Assembly (NCBI RefSeq): GCF_000230835.1
Contig: NZ_CM001240.1
Location: 4,041,779-4,105,778, forward strand
DNA length: 64,000 nt
Reading direction: 5' to 3'
Origin: Clostridium sp. DL-VIII
GTDB taxonomy: Bacteria; Bacillota; Clostridia; Clostridiales; Clostridiaceae
A program made the translations under genes and the position numbers. Each line of letters opens with the position of its first letter. The first letter of the stretch is position 1. The notes under the pieces are model-generated. The model ran no database searches. It had not been told where the DNA came from and worked only from the letters and a program-made list of their open reading frames with translations. This document shows, one piece after another, positions 9,502-19,074 of the stretch.

Positions 9502-10096
9502 CTTTTACCCCCTTTCTTTTATAAGTTTCTAATTTTTCATAGATACTAGTTAAATTTTCGCTTCTTACTATCATTTGAATTGTTGGATAAACTATGATTC
9601 TCGCATCACTCAAAGTAATATCTCTATCCAATGTTTCGATGATATTAAATTTCCTTAAAGTTCTTATTGCCTGCTTAAGTAATGTTTTATCCATTAACCT
9701 ATCTTTAAATCCAAGAGCCATAAACCTGCTTTGTATTTCTTCTATTTCCACAATCACAACTTGAGATAAGGATAATTCCTGCATTTTTTCCTGATATAAA
9801 ATCCTTAGTATTAAAAGAGTAATACTATCAATAAGTTTTAATGAAATCTTATTATTTCCAAATTTATTAATAAGCTGAGCCGCTTTTATAGATTTATTAA
9901 TTTCAAGTTCAAATCCTAGTGGTTCAAAATATTCATTAATTGCATCTTTATGACCTTCTGCAAAATAATAATCCTTTTTTGTATCTTCCTTTTGCTTGCA
10001 AATTAAACAATAACTTAATAGTTTATTACAAACCTTTTTAAATTCATCTTTCTCTTTAATGGACAGTGAATCATATATCAAAGTTACTTCCTCCAT
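9476..10096 (-). CDS. jetB: Wadjet protein JetB (MukE-like)
   Basis: 206 aa, DUF4194-like. It has a winged-helix character: an N-terminal region with a short Cys-containing stretch (LSYCLICKQK), a central helical domain and a C-terminal segment (TLSDARIIVYPTIQMIV) of the type seen in MukE/condensin kite subunits. In the Wadjet complex JetB bridges the kleisin JetA and the motor JetC. It overlaps jetA by 13 bases and jetC by 26, so all four proteins are probably made from one message. Confidence 0.88.
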   Translation of the reverse strand: MEEVTLIYDSLSIKEKDEFKKVCNKLLSYCLICKQKEDTKKDYYFAEGHKDAINEYFEPLGFELEINKSIKAAQLINKFGNNKISLKLIDSITLLILRILYQEKMQELSLSQVVIVEIEEIQSRFMALGFKDRLMDKTLLKQAIRTLRKFNIIETLDRDITLSDARIIVYPTIQMIVRSENLTSIYEKLETYKRKGVKDDEEVNGD

Positions 10097-11475
10097 ATCT
10101 CAAAGTTTTTAAAAGTAAATCCATTATTCGAAGCAATAATATCTTTTCTGTTAATAGAATATTTAGCTAAAACATGATTACCATATAACCTTATATAAAT
10201 TATCTTAATAAAATCATCTACACTATTTATCTCAATTTCACTTGCAAGAACCATCTTTTTATCTCCTAAAAGTTCATCAACTATTTCATTTACCTTCTTA
10301 GGAGAATACTGTTTTTCCTGCTTTTTCTTAAATTCATCAATCTTTCTTTGACGTTCTTCCTTTGATAGTGTATCGCTTAAAATCTTACCTGGCTTAAAGG
10401 ATTTTTTTCCTTCATTTGCAATATATAGAGATGTTTCATCTATATAACCATAAGAATACAAAGTGAATAAGTCTGTAACTTCCTCCAGATAGTCTGATGA
10501 TAAACCTAATTCAAGTTCTTTATATTCATTACTTATGTACTCCAAAATTCCTTTTACGATACCTGTCATATCTTTAGAATTGTTAAGTAAAAATTTAGCC
10601 CTAGTTACAGCTGCTCTTATGTATTTAGCATTCTTACTATCAATATCATGCATAATATCGTCTAATTCATTAAATGCATTTATTATGTTATGAACTATAT
10701 CCTTAACTTTTTCTATTCCCTCATCTAATGAGCCCAATTCTTCATCTCCTCTGTAAAACTCTCCAGCTTCACTTAAAAATTCACTACTAATTAAACTTTC
10801 ATTAAGCTTTTCAATAATTTGAGGCCTATACTTTGAGACATTTTCTGAAGTTTTTAATCTATGATATGCTTTGTCAATTACTTCTTTAGTATAGTTTCCA
10901 AAGAACTCTTGCATAATCTCCTCAGGTGTTTTTTGTTTAGTTAATCTGTCCATATACTTTTTTATATTTGAATTCAAGTTTTTCAATCCACTTATAATTC
11001 CTTTAGTATTTTCAAAAACCTGCTTAATAACAACTCCTGCCTTTTCATTTGAATACAGCATAGAATAAATACTTATTATATTTCCTTGATATTCTAAGGA
11101 TTCTTTACTTACTATTTTTAAGAAAGCTTCTAAAATAACAATTGCATAATCATGAAAATTTATAATTTGTTTATAGTCATTAGTCTGTTCTGGATAAATC
11201 CATCCATAATTAATTAGCTTTCTAATCAAATAATTTGCTTTTTCTCTATTATTATTTAACTGTTCATCTTCTTCATTTTCAATATCATAGTTAATTAATC
11301 CCAAATATTCTTCAATTTCATCAACTAATATGTCTTTATCAATACCATAAGACAAACCGTTTTGAACCAATTTATATATTAAAGAAATAATTTTAATATA
11401 TAGAGTCTTTCCTTGACTGGAAAGTGGAACAAAAAAATTCTCTGGAACTATTTCAAATATATTAATTTCCTTCAT
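10084..11475 (-). CDS. jetA: Wadjet protein JetA (kleisin-like)
   Basis: 463 aa. The opening (NIFEIVPENFFVPLSSQGKT) and overall helical composition match the JetA family with the DUF5716-type N-terminus rather than DUF3375. This makes a type II Wadjet likely, but that subtype call is from memory. JetA is the kleisin linking the JetC heads. The start has a perfect AGGAGGAATA ribosome site and heads the four-gene operon. No promoter was identified with confidence in the 328 bases upstream. Confidence 0.87.
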   Translation of the reverse strand: MKEINIFEIVPENFFVPLSSQGKTLYIKIISLIYKLVQNGLSYGIDKDILVDEIEEYLGLINYDIENEEDEQLNNNREKANYLIRKLINYGWIYPEQTNDYKQIINFHDYAIVILEAFLKIVSKESLEYQGNIISIYSMLYSNEKAGVVIKQVFENTKGIISGLKNLNSNIKKYMDRLTKQKTPEEIMQEFFGNYTKEVIDKAYHRLKTSENVSKYRPQIIEKLNESLISSEFLSEAGEFYRGDEELGSLDEGIEKVKDIVHNIINAFNELDDIMHDIDSKNAKYIRAAVTRAKFLLNNSKDMTGIVKGILEYISNEYKELELGLSSDYLEEVTDLFTLYSYGYIDETSLYIANEGKKSFKPGKILSDTLSKEERQRKIDEFKKKQEKQYSPKKVNEIVDELLGDKKMVLASEIEINSVDDFIKIIYIRLYGNHVLAKYSINRKDIIASNNGFTFKNFEIWRK

Positions 11476-11803
11476 TATTCCTCCTTAAATTATCTATTTT
11501 ACTTATATATTACCATATTTCTTATTAGGATTATATTCAGTAATATAATTAAAGCTGAGACTTTCTAAATATATGAAAATCTCAGCTTATACTATATATT
11601 TTCTTAATCAACTCGAAACTCTTGACTTACTATACTCTTAACGTTTGATAAAAGCTAATCTCCATTTAAATCTATACTCTGTATAAAAATAAGGCATACA
11701 AAAATTTGTACACCTTTCGTTGATTTATATTTAATTTGAAAATTAGATTTATTTATAATTATCTAAAAAAGCTGAGATTCTCTAAATTTTTCATGTGCCT
11801 AAT
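11476..11803. other. Intergenic region upstream of jetA
   Basis: No gene found. It holds the second AAGCTGAGA hairpin (11552-11588) and, near 11665-11725, sequence resembling that around 2800-2850 (tatac...tataaaaata and a TACAAA..TTTGTAC block). The two loci therefore share a ~150-base dispersed repeat. A partial third AAGCTGAGA occurs near 11770. A jetA promoter should lie here. Confidence 0.5.
11552..11588. repeat. AAGCTGAGA inverted repeat, copy 2
   Basis: AAGCTGAGA (11552-11560) pairs with TCTCAGCTT (11580-11588). Arms and much of the loop are shared with the copy at 2736-2771. It could terminate transcription arriving from the protease pair to the right. Confidence 0.65.
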
Positions 11804-12193
11804 CTAACAGACTTGTATTTCTATTGTTAATTTTTCTAAATTTATTACAGCTCCAAGCTTAATAAGAACATCTAAACCTATTAATCCATTTATTTCTCCA
11901 CTTTGATCTATTACTCCAAAATCTATATCTATATTACTAATTCCTATACTATCAACTTTTATCTCATCAATGTTTTTAACAAAAGCACTGTGGGTGCTTC
12001 CACCAACACCATAATACTCCATTATTCTATCATTCATTTCTGCATATATGCCAATATCATCTACACAGTCAGGTGATATAATAGAACCAGAAGCTCCTGT
12101 ATCAATAACTACATTATCAATTATCTTTGATTTCTCCTTATACTTAATTTCTATATTTGCAAATAAGAGTCCATCTTTATATTCTAACTTCAT
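11804..12193 (-). CDS. Retroviral-type aspartic protease
   Basis: 129 aa. The single-domain pepsin/retropepsin-like fold is shown by the catalytic motif DTGAS at residues 31-35 followed by GSIIS, and by the hydrophobic-hydrophobic-Gly segment GLIGLDVLIKLGA near 103-115. Such proteins act as homodimers with one Asp from each chain. No signal peptide or membrane helix is visible, so it is probably cytoplasmic. Its start overlaps the stop of the 81-aa gene in front, making a two-gene operon. The substrate is unknown; the small partner is an obvious candidate. Confidence 0.85.
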   Translation of the reverse strand: MKLEYKDGLLFANIEIKYKEKSKIIDNVVIDTGASGSIISPDCVDDIGIYAEMNDRIMEYYGVGGSTHSAFVKNIDEIKVDSIGISNIDIDFGVIDQSGEINGLIGLDVLIKLGAVINLEKLTIEIQVC

Positions 12194-12438
12194 TATATTC
12201 TACCTCTATAAGCTCTAATATTCTTCACTTCAATAATTATATTTTCATTAGCTGTATGGTACACTACTGTACCTTCACTGCAATTCATAAGTTCTTTTGT
12301 TGCACTTTTATTATCATCTATAGCTTTAATAATTGCCATATCATCTATAATTTTATTATTTCCTTCTAAATGCGAATCTAATATTTGGATCTTCACAAAA
12401 GTATTAGGATATGTTTTTCTAACTTCATCCCATTTCAT
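12193..12438 (-). CDS. Small protein paired with aspartic protease
   Basis: 81 aa, no family recognised. It starts MKWDEVRKTYPNTFVKIQIL and is mixed alpha/beta in composition, with no membrane segment. It is preceded by a GGAGTGAGTA ribosome site. The stop codon overlaps the protease start, so the two are translated together. It may be a substrate, inhibitor or adaptor of the protease, but this is only inferred from the pairing. Confidence 0.7.
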   Translation of the reverse strand: MKWDEVRKTYPNTFVKIQILDSHLEGNNKIIDDMAIIKAIDDNKSATKELMNCSEGTVVYHTANENIIIEVKNIRAYRGRI

Positions 12439-13212
12439 AAATACTCACTCCTTTTATCAAACATATAATTTAGCATATAATTTATTTCAACAATTCACCT
12501 TTTAATACTGGCTATTCTATATAACTTTTTATAACTCATTTTCTTATCTCGATTATATCATAAACTTGACTTGTGCATCAATTTGAGAAATGTTTCTATG
12601 GATATGAATCCATAAATTACTTTGATAAAATTTTATAAAAAAATAGCATAGATGCCTCAAATATGTTAGGTTTAAGTTGCAACACCAAACCTAAGGAGGG
12701 TCAATCTATGCTGACAACAATTTCTTTTCTAAGAGCTTGTAAGGTACTATCTTCAACATCCTTTCTTATTAATCTCAATTTAGATTTAAACCAAGTTCTT
12801 AGCCCCATTATTCACCTTCAATATAATAGTATATTATATTTTATTTTCATCATAATATAAAAATGCTCAACTTCGGTTTTAATCATTTCCAATCTTACAA
12901 ACAATATACGTACATAAGTTCCTATTACAAGTAAAAATAACCTAGTATATTCTATCTCACAATAATATACTAGGTTATTTTATTTCTATTTTCTAAGAAG
13001 TTCTTTAATACTTTATATGTGTCTTTATAAAAGCCTCTTTAGAAACGTGTATTGGTATGTGCTTAGATATAGCAGCTACAACATTAGACGCATTAATAAC
13101 CAAATTGCTAATTATTTAAGGCATTTTTTGTAATACTTACCTAAACTTAAAATGAATGAATAACATAAACTTTTTCTACAAATAATAAAAAGTAAAGAAG
13201 GTGGTGATATTA
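12439..13212. other. Intergenic region with probable IS remnant
   Basis: Mostly non-coding. Around 12645-12712 two nested inverted repeats (AGCATAGAT/ATCTATGCT and TTAGGTTT/AAACCTAA) surround an AAGGAGGG ribosome site and an ATG at 12709. That frame decays after about 35 codons. The layout resembles the leader of the IS4-type element at 17283-17353 (AAACCTAA(A)GGAG before the start), so this is probably a truncated transposase start. Nothing else convincing is seen apart from the hairpin at 12935-12980. Confidence 0.4.
12935..12980. terminator. Long hairpin, probable terminator
   Basis: AAATAACCTAGTATAT pairs perfectly with ATATACTAGGTTATTT (16-base stem), then TTATTTC. It is likely a bidirectional terminator separating unrelated genes. 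Confidence 0.65.
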
Positions 13213-13311
13213 ATGGGTAATTCCGAACATAGCAATGATAATATGGGTAAGAGTAAAACTGCTCAAAAAAAGAATAGTAATAAAAATAGTAATAAAAATG
13301 ATTTTAAATAA
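13213..13311 (+). CDS. Small hydrophilic Asn/Lys-rich protein, 32 aa
   Basis: Short plus-strand frame opening MGNSEHSNDNMGKSK and ending in Asn-Lys repeats (NSNKNSNKNDFK). AAGAAGGTGGTGAT lies just upstream as a ribosome site. It is highly charged, without hydrophobic segments, and resembles the tiny spore-type or DNA-coating peptides of clostridia in composition only. It is one of very few plus-strand genes here, and no partner is adjacent. Confidence 0.5.
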   Translation: MGNSEHSNDNMGKSKTAQKKNSNKNSNKNDFK

Positions 13312-13387
13312 TATATACTTTAAAAAATAGCTTGTTGATTTTAATGAAATTCTAGAGATTCAAAAATAGTCCGTGTTAGGCACAATC

Positions 13388-13418
13388 AAAAAAACTACGT
13401 AAATAACGTAGTTTTTTA
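13388..13418. terminator. Rho-independent terminator
   Basis: ACTACGT/ACGTAGT stem extended by A-run/T-run on both sides. It lies 20 bases downstream of the secreted protein gene read on the minus strand. Confidence 0.8.
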
Positions 13419-13437
13419 TATACCTATTTAATGAACA

Positions 13438-14094
13438 TCATTTAGTATTTAATATAATTTTACTTGGGGATATACCATACTTGATTAAATATTGTTTTGT
13501 TTTTTCACTATTAACGTAAAACACAGCCTCATCGCACTCATCAAATGCATCACGTCCTATACTTTCCACACTATCTGGAATTATTATCCTTTTCAAACTA
13601 ACACACCTTTCAAATGCACTAACTCCAATACTAGTTACACTGTCTGGAATTGTTACATCTGTTAAAAACCCACAATTATAAAATCCTCTATTTCCTATGC
13701 TTTTTATCTCAATATCTCCTATTTTTCCTGGTATAACTAATGGAATACCAGTTTTTCCTGGACCCCAAGGGACTTTTCTATTAAATTTTACAATTCCGCT
13801 AGTTGACTTAAGGATATCAAAATCCCCAGCTTTAATACATTCTATCCCAACTCCATTATCATCTAAATACCAGCCATCTACATCTTGATTCTTTTCCATA
13901 TATCCAAAAGTACCAAAATAATACCAGTTTCCAGAAATATATCTCCAACCTTTAGCCCATGAATCGCCTTCTGAATACCACCAGCCATTATAATCTTGTT
14001 TCCATTCTGCACTTGCACCTATTGGATTTAATAATAATACTGAAGCTACTACTAATACACTAGCTATTACTTTTGTTAATTTTAACTTTTTCAT
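13438..14094 (-). CDS. Secreted cell-wall-binding protein with LRR
   Basis: About 218 aa from ATG 14094, chosen because GGGGGAG lies 5 bases upstream; a GTG at 14106 would add four residues. A signal peptide (MKKLKLTKVIASVLVVASVL, cut near GASA) is followed by choline-binding-like repeats (GWWYSEGDSWAKGWRY, GNWYYFG, GWYLDDNG) that attach proteins to the wall. Then come two BspA-type leucine-rich repeats (VTIPDSVTSIGVSAFERC, IIIPDSVESIGRDAFDEC). It is extracellular and probably adhesive or structural. It is monocistronic, with its own terminator. Confidence 0.85.
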   Translation of the reverse strand: MKKLKLTKVIASVLVVASVLLLNPIGASAEWKQDYNGWWYSEGDSWAKGWRYISGNWYYFGTFGYMEKNQDVDGWYLDDNGVGIECIKAGDFDILKSTSGIVKFNRKVPWGPGKTGIPLVIPGKIGDIEIKSIGNRGFYNCGFLTDVTIPDSVTSIGVSAFERCVSLKRIIIPDSVESIGRDAFDECDEAVFYVNSEKTKQYLIKYGISPSKIILNTK

Positions 14095-14191
14095 ATTCTC
14101 CCCCACTTTTTACCCCTTCATTTTAAATTAACATTTTATTATATTTTAACATAATTACCAATAATATTCGACATAATAATAAAATAGGCAT

Positions 14192-15546
14192 TTAATCTAT
14201 TATATTAAGGATTCCTTCTCCATATTTCTCAACTTTAATTTCACCAAACCCTTTTACTTCTAATAGCTGATCTTTTGTTTTAGGCTTAGCCTTAATTAAT
14301 TCCTCAATTTGCTCATCTTTAAAAACCATAAATGGTTTTATATTCTCACTCCTAGATGTTTCTGTTCTGAATTTTTTTAATTGTGTTCTTATTTGGTTCT
14401 CACGGTCAATATTAAATTCATCATGATTTATCGCCTTCTTATTATTTCTATTTAAAGCATGCTCTTGTATAAGCTTTAAAATATCATTGCCATACTTATT
14501 TATCTTTACTTCACCTAGTCCTTTAATTTCAAATAATTGTTCAATTGTTTGCGGTTTCTTTTCTGCAAGATCATTAATTATGCTACTTGAAAAAACAAAA
14601 TGATATTTTAACCCACTATAACCTTCTTCTTTGGCTTTTTCATTTCTATAAAGTTTTAATTTTTCTGCAAGTTCTTCATCACTTTCACTTAGCTCAGTAA
14701 CTACAGCCATTTTCTCTTCTCTCTTTTTATCTATATCATTTAAATCATCATGACTTATTTCTTTTTCTTTATCAATTACTTCTTTTAGAACTATACTGAT
14801 TTCTTCTGAAAAATCTTGTTCTACTATTCTAAACTTTGCTTTATAATCTATATTTATCGGTGTATGTTTTTCCTTAAAGTAATTTGCTATTTTAAAGGCT
14901 GCTTCTTCTTTAAAAACTGTTTTCTTCAATTCATTATCTAAAGTCTCAATATAGTTTCCTAATTTTTCAGCTCTTATTATTTGATTTTGTATTTCTTCTG
15001 GTGCATATTTTTTTCTTATTATTGCTTTTGGATTAGCCATTATAACAAGAGATTTCACTGGTACATTATCACATTCAAAAACTTCTTTAAGAATTCTCTT
15101 AATTAAATTAGAATGCTTTTTATTTTGTTCAATGGGACTTGGCATGCACTCTTTATTTTCATACCCATTCTTATTTTTATAAACTCTTATAAAATCTCCA
15201 TCTTCATTTATATTTACATCTCCTAAAAGCTGTTTTGTTTCAATAACACATATATATTTCTTTGTTATAAGCAAATAATCAATTTGAGAAGTTAACCCTT
15301 CATATTCTATTCTAACATCGTGCAAATATAGAAAAGGTAACATACAATTTTTCAATTCAAATTCAACTGCTTTTTCTCCTTGTAGTCCTCTTTTCATTGC
15401 TCTTATTTCTTTATTAACTAATTCTTTTTTTCATCATTTTTTAACTTTGATAATAAGTCACCTAAAGCTTTTATGTTATCATTTTCTGTGCTAAATTCTT
15501 TAATTGCCGTTGGTTTTGTTATAGTTTTAAATTGCGCGTTTTCCAT
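14192..15546 (-). pseudogene. NERD-domain protein with two HRDC domains, frameshifted
   Basis: The main frame (14192-15397, 401 aa) starts with a NERD nuclease-related domain (QIDYLLITKKYICVIETKQ, with the D and ExK of a PD-(D/E)XK core at about 39-55). It ends with two HRDC-like domains (near 240-310 and 335-400, each ending in a KGxGE.K..KYG segment). Upstream, 15418-15546 encodes 42 residues in another frame (MENAQFKTITKP to LKNDEKK). It would run straight into the main frame (LVNKEIRA-MKRGL) if the A7 run at 15425-15431 had eight As. So this is either a one-base deletion or a slippage site. ATG 15397 has no good ribosome site, which favours the longer original protein. Its role is probably nucleic-acid binding or cleavage. 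Confidence 0.75.
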
Positions 15547-15733
15547 ATTTAATAAATTCGAAATAAATCCCATATTACACCAAACCCTGCTTTCAATAAT
15601 TTTATTTAATACTCCAACTTATTTTAATCTTCTTAAATTTTATGATAATGTGATTATTATAGAAAATTATAACATATTCATCCTTATTTTCCCATTTTTT
15701 TGTAATTATCCACTTTGAATTTTTGTCGTAAAA

Positions 15734-15774
15734 AATAAATCTAACGCTAGAAATTTTTCTAAGTTAGATTTATT
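15734..15774. terminator. Hairpin, probable terminator
   Basis: AATAAATCTAAC pairs with GTTAGATTTATT (12 bases), and the inner CTAG...CTAAG can extend it. No gene lies immediately on either side, so it may belong to the decayed fragment nearby. Confidence 0.5.
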
Positions 15775-16005
15775 GAACTGTATTTCTAATTATAATCTTA
15801 AAATTAAAGGTTAAGAGCTTGAGCTAATTTATTCTTAAGATTCTTTTCTTCTCTATTTCCTCCCTGATATTTAAATACTTGGCTAGAACACTATCTGGAC
15901 TTATGATTGTCATATATTCAAGGTTGTTACCTCTTTAATTCACAGGTATATATCGACATAAAACGTTTTTGGCACATTACAATTATTCTTTTTTATATAC
16001 AAAAA

Positions 16006-16033
16006 AACTACCTTTTTGCGGATAGCTTTTTGT
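16006..16033 (-). terminator. Terminator of the Rpn gene
   Basis: Read on the minus strand, AAAGCTATC pairs with GGTAGTTTT (two G-T wobbles) and is followed by a T-run. It is placed 30 bases after the Rpn gene stop and has a sequence similar to the terminator at 4581-4610, which serves the Rpn remnant. Confidence 0.65.
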
Positions 16034-16059
16034 GAATTTTAGCAGTAAAATTAAAATTT

Positions 16060-16860
16060 TCAAATCTTAATTTTTAATATTTCTTCCCTGCTAAGTTTTG
16101 AATATTTAATTATTTTCTCTATTGGTTCGTTATCTTTTAACATTTCTTTCGCTATTTCTAAAGCTTTTTCTTCCTTACCTTCTTCTCGACCTTCCTCAAT
16201 CTTCTCTCTATCTCTTTCCAATAAAGTCATAAATTCCACCTCCACTGAAATATCATTTTTAACTTCTTGCACCCTTTTATGTATGGTTTTCACAAGATTC
16301 CCTTTAGCACCGTGCACTGTATCATCTGTTGAATCTTCTACATAAGCAAGGAATTCTAGCAGCTCTTCACTTAAATCATTCATAATTCCTCTGGTGTTTA
16401 ACACTATTTTCTGCGCTTCATCATTTAATATTATTTCATTATCTTCTAAGCATACACTTTGAAAAGTATACTTGTGACGACCTTTATTAAACAAATCAAA
16501 TGTGCAGATAAATATAATATAGCTTTTTGCAAGTTTTCTATAATCTTCACCTTTACTTATTAAATCTAAGTCTATACTTCCTTGATAATATCTTAATCTT
16601 TTAGGTAAATTTTTATGCTTTCCTCTTTGCATTTCAACATTGTAGATTGTGCTATTTTCATCTTTAACATAAACATCAAGCCTGATTCCTTTACTTTCAA
16701 GCAATAAATCTATTGTTTTCTGCTCTTCAACCATTTCTACTTTTTCTATTTCAATTTCTAAAATCTTTTCTAATAACTCCCTACAAATTTCTTTATCGCT
16801 CATAACTTTCGCAAATAAAAAATCATCTTCAAGATTTAATTCCCTTAAAGTTTTATTCAT
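16060..16860 (-). CDS. Rpn-family PD-(D/E)XK nuclease/transposase-like protein
   Basis: 266 aa, apparently intact. The nuclease core shows D62 (GIRLDVYV) and E76-x-Q78 (NVEMQ). The C-terminal third is helical with the ELLEFLAYVEDSTDD block and a charged repeat (REEGREEGKEEKALEIAKE), ending in the EPIEKIIKYSKLS module common to this family. Rpn proteins are DNA endonucleases linked to recombination and, in recent work, to phage defence. It stands alone with its own terminator. A decayed near-twin of its C-terminus is at 4624-5068, and a more distant degraded member is at 45588-46294. Confidence 0.88.
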   Translation of the reverse strand: MNKTLRELNLEDDFLFAKVMSDKEICRELLEKILEIEIEKVEMVEEQKTIDLLLESKGIRLDVYVKDENSTIYNVEMQRGKHKNLPKRLRYYQGSIDLDLISKGEDYRKLAKSYIIFICTFDLFNKGRHKYTFQSVCLEDNEIILNDEAQKIVLNTRGIMNDLSEELLEFLAYVEDSTDDTVHGAKGNLVKTIHKRVQEVKNDISVEVEFMTLLERDREKIEEGREEGKEEKALEIAKEMLKDNEPIEKIIKYSKLSREEILKIKI

Positions 16861-17352
16861 CTTAGTATCCTTACCTTACTTTTTCATCTTTTGTTCTGAT
16901 TATTAACAACATTATAGCTGATTAAACAACGGTTTTCAATAGTTCTATAGCTCTCAAAAAATTATTGTTATTATGCCTTTTAAAAAATTCCATGATAAAT
17001 ATTACAGACTTATTCAATTCATAGTTCTATCTATTATCTTCTAAGATTCTTTAATCGACTAACCAATAAAATTATTCAAATATAGACATAATACACCAAA
17101 TTACTTATAATAAAAATGCACAGGAATAGGAGGAAACTTATGTCTCACTTTAATCATATTATACATAATAATATAAACAATTATATTAACACTCTCACTA
17201 CTGTTTAAACATTGATTAAAATTTCCATTGACAAATTGTACATGGTTACAATTTCATATGTAACCATAAATTTATACATGAAAATAGCCAGTAACCTTTG
17301 ATTTAATGTAATTACCACAAAAACAATAAACCTAAAGGAGTTTACTGACTAC
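16861..17352. other. Intergenic region before IS4-type element
   Basis: AT-rich with no full gene. At 17140 an ATG with a perfect GGAGGAAACTT ribosome site opens a 22-codon frame (MSHFNHIIHNNINNYINTL..) that ends at 17208. It is probably the truncated start of another mobile-element gene, or a tiny peptide. The leader of the IS4-type transposase occupies roughly 17283-17352. Confidence 0.4.
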
Positions 17353-18488
17353 GTGGTTGATTATATCAAATTATTCGATAAAATTATAGGCTTTATTAAT
17401 TGGGATACTTTAAAACATACAGCATTTAAGTTAAATACTGATAATAAAGTTTCAAAATTTTTCACTAAAGATCATCTAAAATTGATGATTTACCATCATA
17501 TCTCTCAAAAAGATAGTTTAAGAGATTTAAGCTTTGGTATATCTATGTCTAACAAATTAAAAGAAACCGTAGCAAGCGTTAGCTTGAGTACTTTATCATA
17601 CCATAATAATAAAAGAAATTATGAAGTGTTTTACCAGTTTTAAACGAACTCATTAATAAAGTTTTAAGTATGGGTTCCGTGAATGAGTCCTTAAAGCGCT
17701 TTGGTTCAATTAAACTAATAGATTCTACTACCATAAGTATGAGCTTAAATCTTTACCAATGAGCATTATTTAGATCTACCAAAGCCGGAGTAAAGATTCA
17801 TACAAGATTTGATTTGAATAAAGGTATTCCTGATGCATTTGTTGTTACAAATGCTGTCGAACATGATAAAACTGCTATGGATTCCTTAATTGATAGTAAA
17901 CATTGTATCTATGTATTTGATAAGGGTTATTTAGATTATGAAAAGTTTGATCAATACACTAAAGACGAAAAATATTTTGTAACTAGATTAAAACATAATG
18001 CGGTAGTTACGGAAATCAAGGACTTAAAAATAAGTCATAGTTATGAACGCCTTTTAGATGTAGGAACTAAAATAATCTGTGACAAAATAGTAAAGCTTGG
18101 ATCTAAATATACTTATCAAACAAAACAAGAATACCGACTTATAAAAATTGTAGATAAAACAGGTAAAGAGCTTACATTTATAACTAATATTGATGATCTT
18201 CTTAGTGAAGAAATTGCATTTCTGTACAAAAAACGTTGGGAAATAGAACTTTTTTTCAAGTGGATAAAACAAAACCTAAAATTTAAAACTTTTGTAGGAC
18301 GATCATTAAATGCAGTGATGATACAGATAATCACTGGGATTATGACCTTCGCTATATTTAAACTTATAGAACCATTGATTGAAACGAAAACTACATTAAT
18401 TGAAATTAAAAGAGCTATAAAAGCTAATCTCTTCGAGATTTACGATGCTGATCAATTTAGTTGGCCTCATATTTTCAATAGTTCCTAA
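17353..18488 (+). pseudogene. IS4-family DDE transposase, broken
   Basis: Starts at GTG 17353 after AAAGGAG. The first 95 residues (MVDYIKLFDKIIGFINWDTL) are in one frame. A frameshift near 17630-17640 moves the reading to VLPVLNELINKVLSMG, and an in-frame TGA at about 17759 (YQ-stop-ALF) interrupts again. The remainder (17760-18488) runs clean and contains the DDE core, including LIDSTT, VFDKGYLDY and the YxxR...E signature (YKKRWEIELFFKWIKQNLK). It was once a full transposase of about 375 aa and is now inactive unless supplied in trans. I could not define terminal inverted repeats with confidence. Confidence 0.88.
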
Positions 18489-18717
18489 TTTGAAAATGAA
18501 AATATAGCATTAATAAGAAAAAATATCCACAAAAAATTCTGTTTTTATATTTAATTTTACTGGATATATATTCCACATGGCATATTACATAATTTTTAGA
18601 AGTAAATGGTAGGCCATAAGTACCTCGTGCCAATTTTAAATTTTTGAGATAATTAATCAAAGCTTTAGAAAACTACAAGTTTTTCAAAGTAACTAAACTA
18701 GTTTTTTGGAGGTACCA

Positions 18718-19074
18718 ATGGATAAAACAACTCATAAAATGCGATTAATGCATTGGACATCTATTATAATCGAATGCCGTAGTAGCGGAAAGGGTGTTAG
18801 ATGTTGGTGTAATGAAAACAATATTAATGAAAAACAATTTTACTATTAGCAGCGCAGTGTTAGAGGACAAGTATTCGAGACACTAAAAAAAACCGAATCT
18901 CAGAAACAAACAAATTTTGTTCAACTCCCAGTACCTATTGAATCTTCAATAACTACTCCTTCCTTTAAGTCTGACATTATTATACACGTCGGAAATAACG
19001 TGCTAGAAATTTCTAACACTGTTTCGGAAGATTTACTTTCTATGGTTTTTAAGGTGATGTCGAATGTTAAATAA
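18718..19074 (+). pseudogene. tnpA: IS66 accessory protein TnpA, amber-interrupted
   Basis: 118-residue frame starting MDKTTHKMRLMHWTSI after a TTGGAGG ribosome site. It resembles the HTH-containing TnpA of IS66. An in-frame TAG at 18847-18849 replaces what is probably Trp (QFYY-stop-QRSVRGQ). The rest of the frame is open to the stop overlapping tnpB. Confidence 0.8.

Larger units (their letters stand above)
15547..16059. other. Intergenic region with hairpins and a decayed fragment
   Basis: It contains the hairpin at 15734-15774 and the terminator at 16006-16033. Read on the minus strand, 15805-15880 keeps a short open stretch (FKYQGGNREEKNLKNKL) with stops around it, which looks like the end of a dead gene whose family I could not identify. 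No intact gene is seen. Confidence 0.45.

Noticed and set aside
12157..12369. Plus-strand frame opposite the protease/partner genes
   Set aside because: Overlaps two real minus-strand genes; no ribosome site.
18475..18660. Minus-strand 61-aa frame between IS4-type and IS66
   Set aside because: Covers IS66 end sequence, has no ribosome site and no recognisable protein feature.
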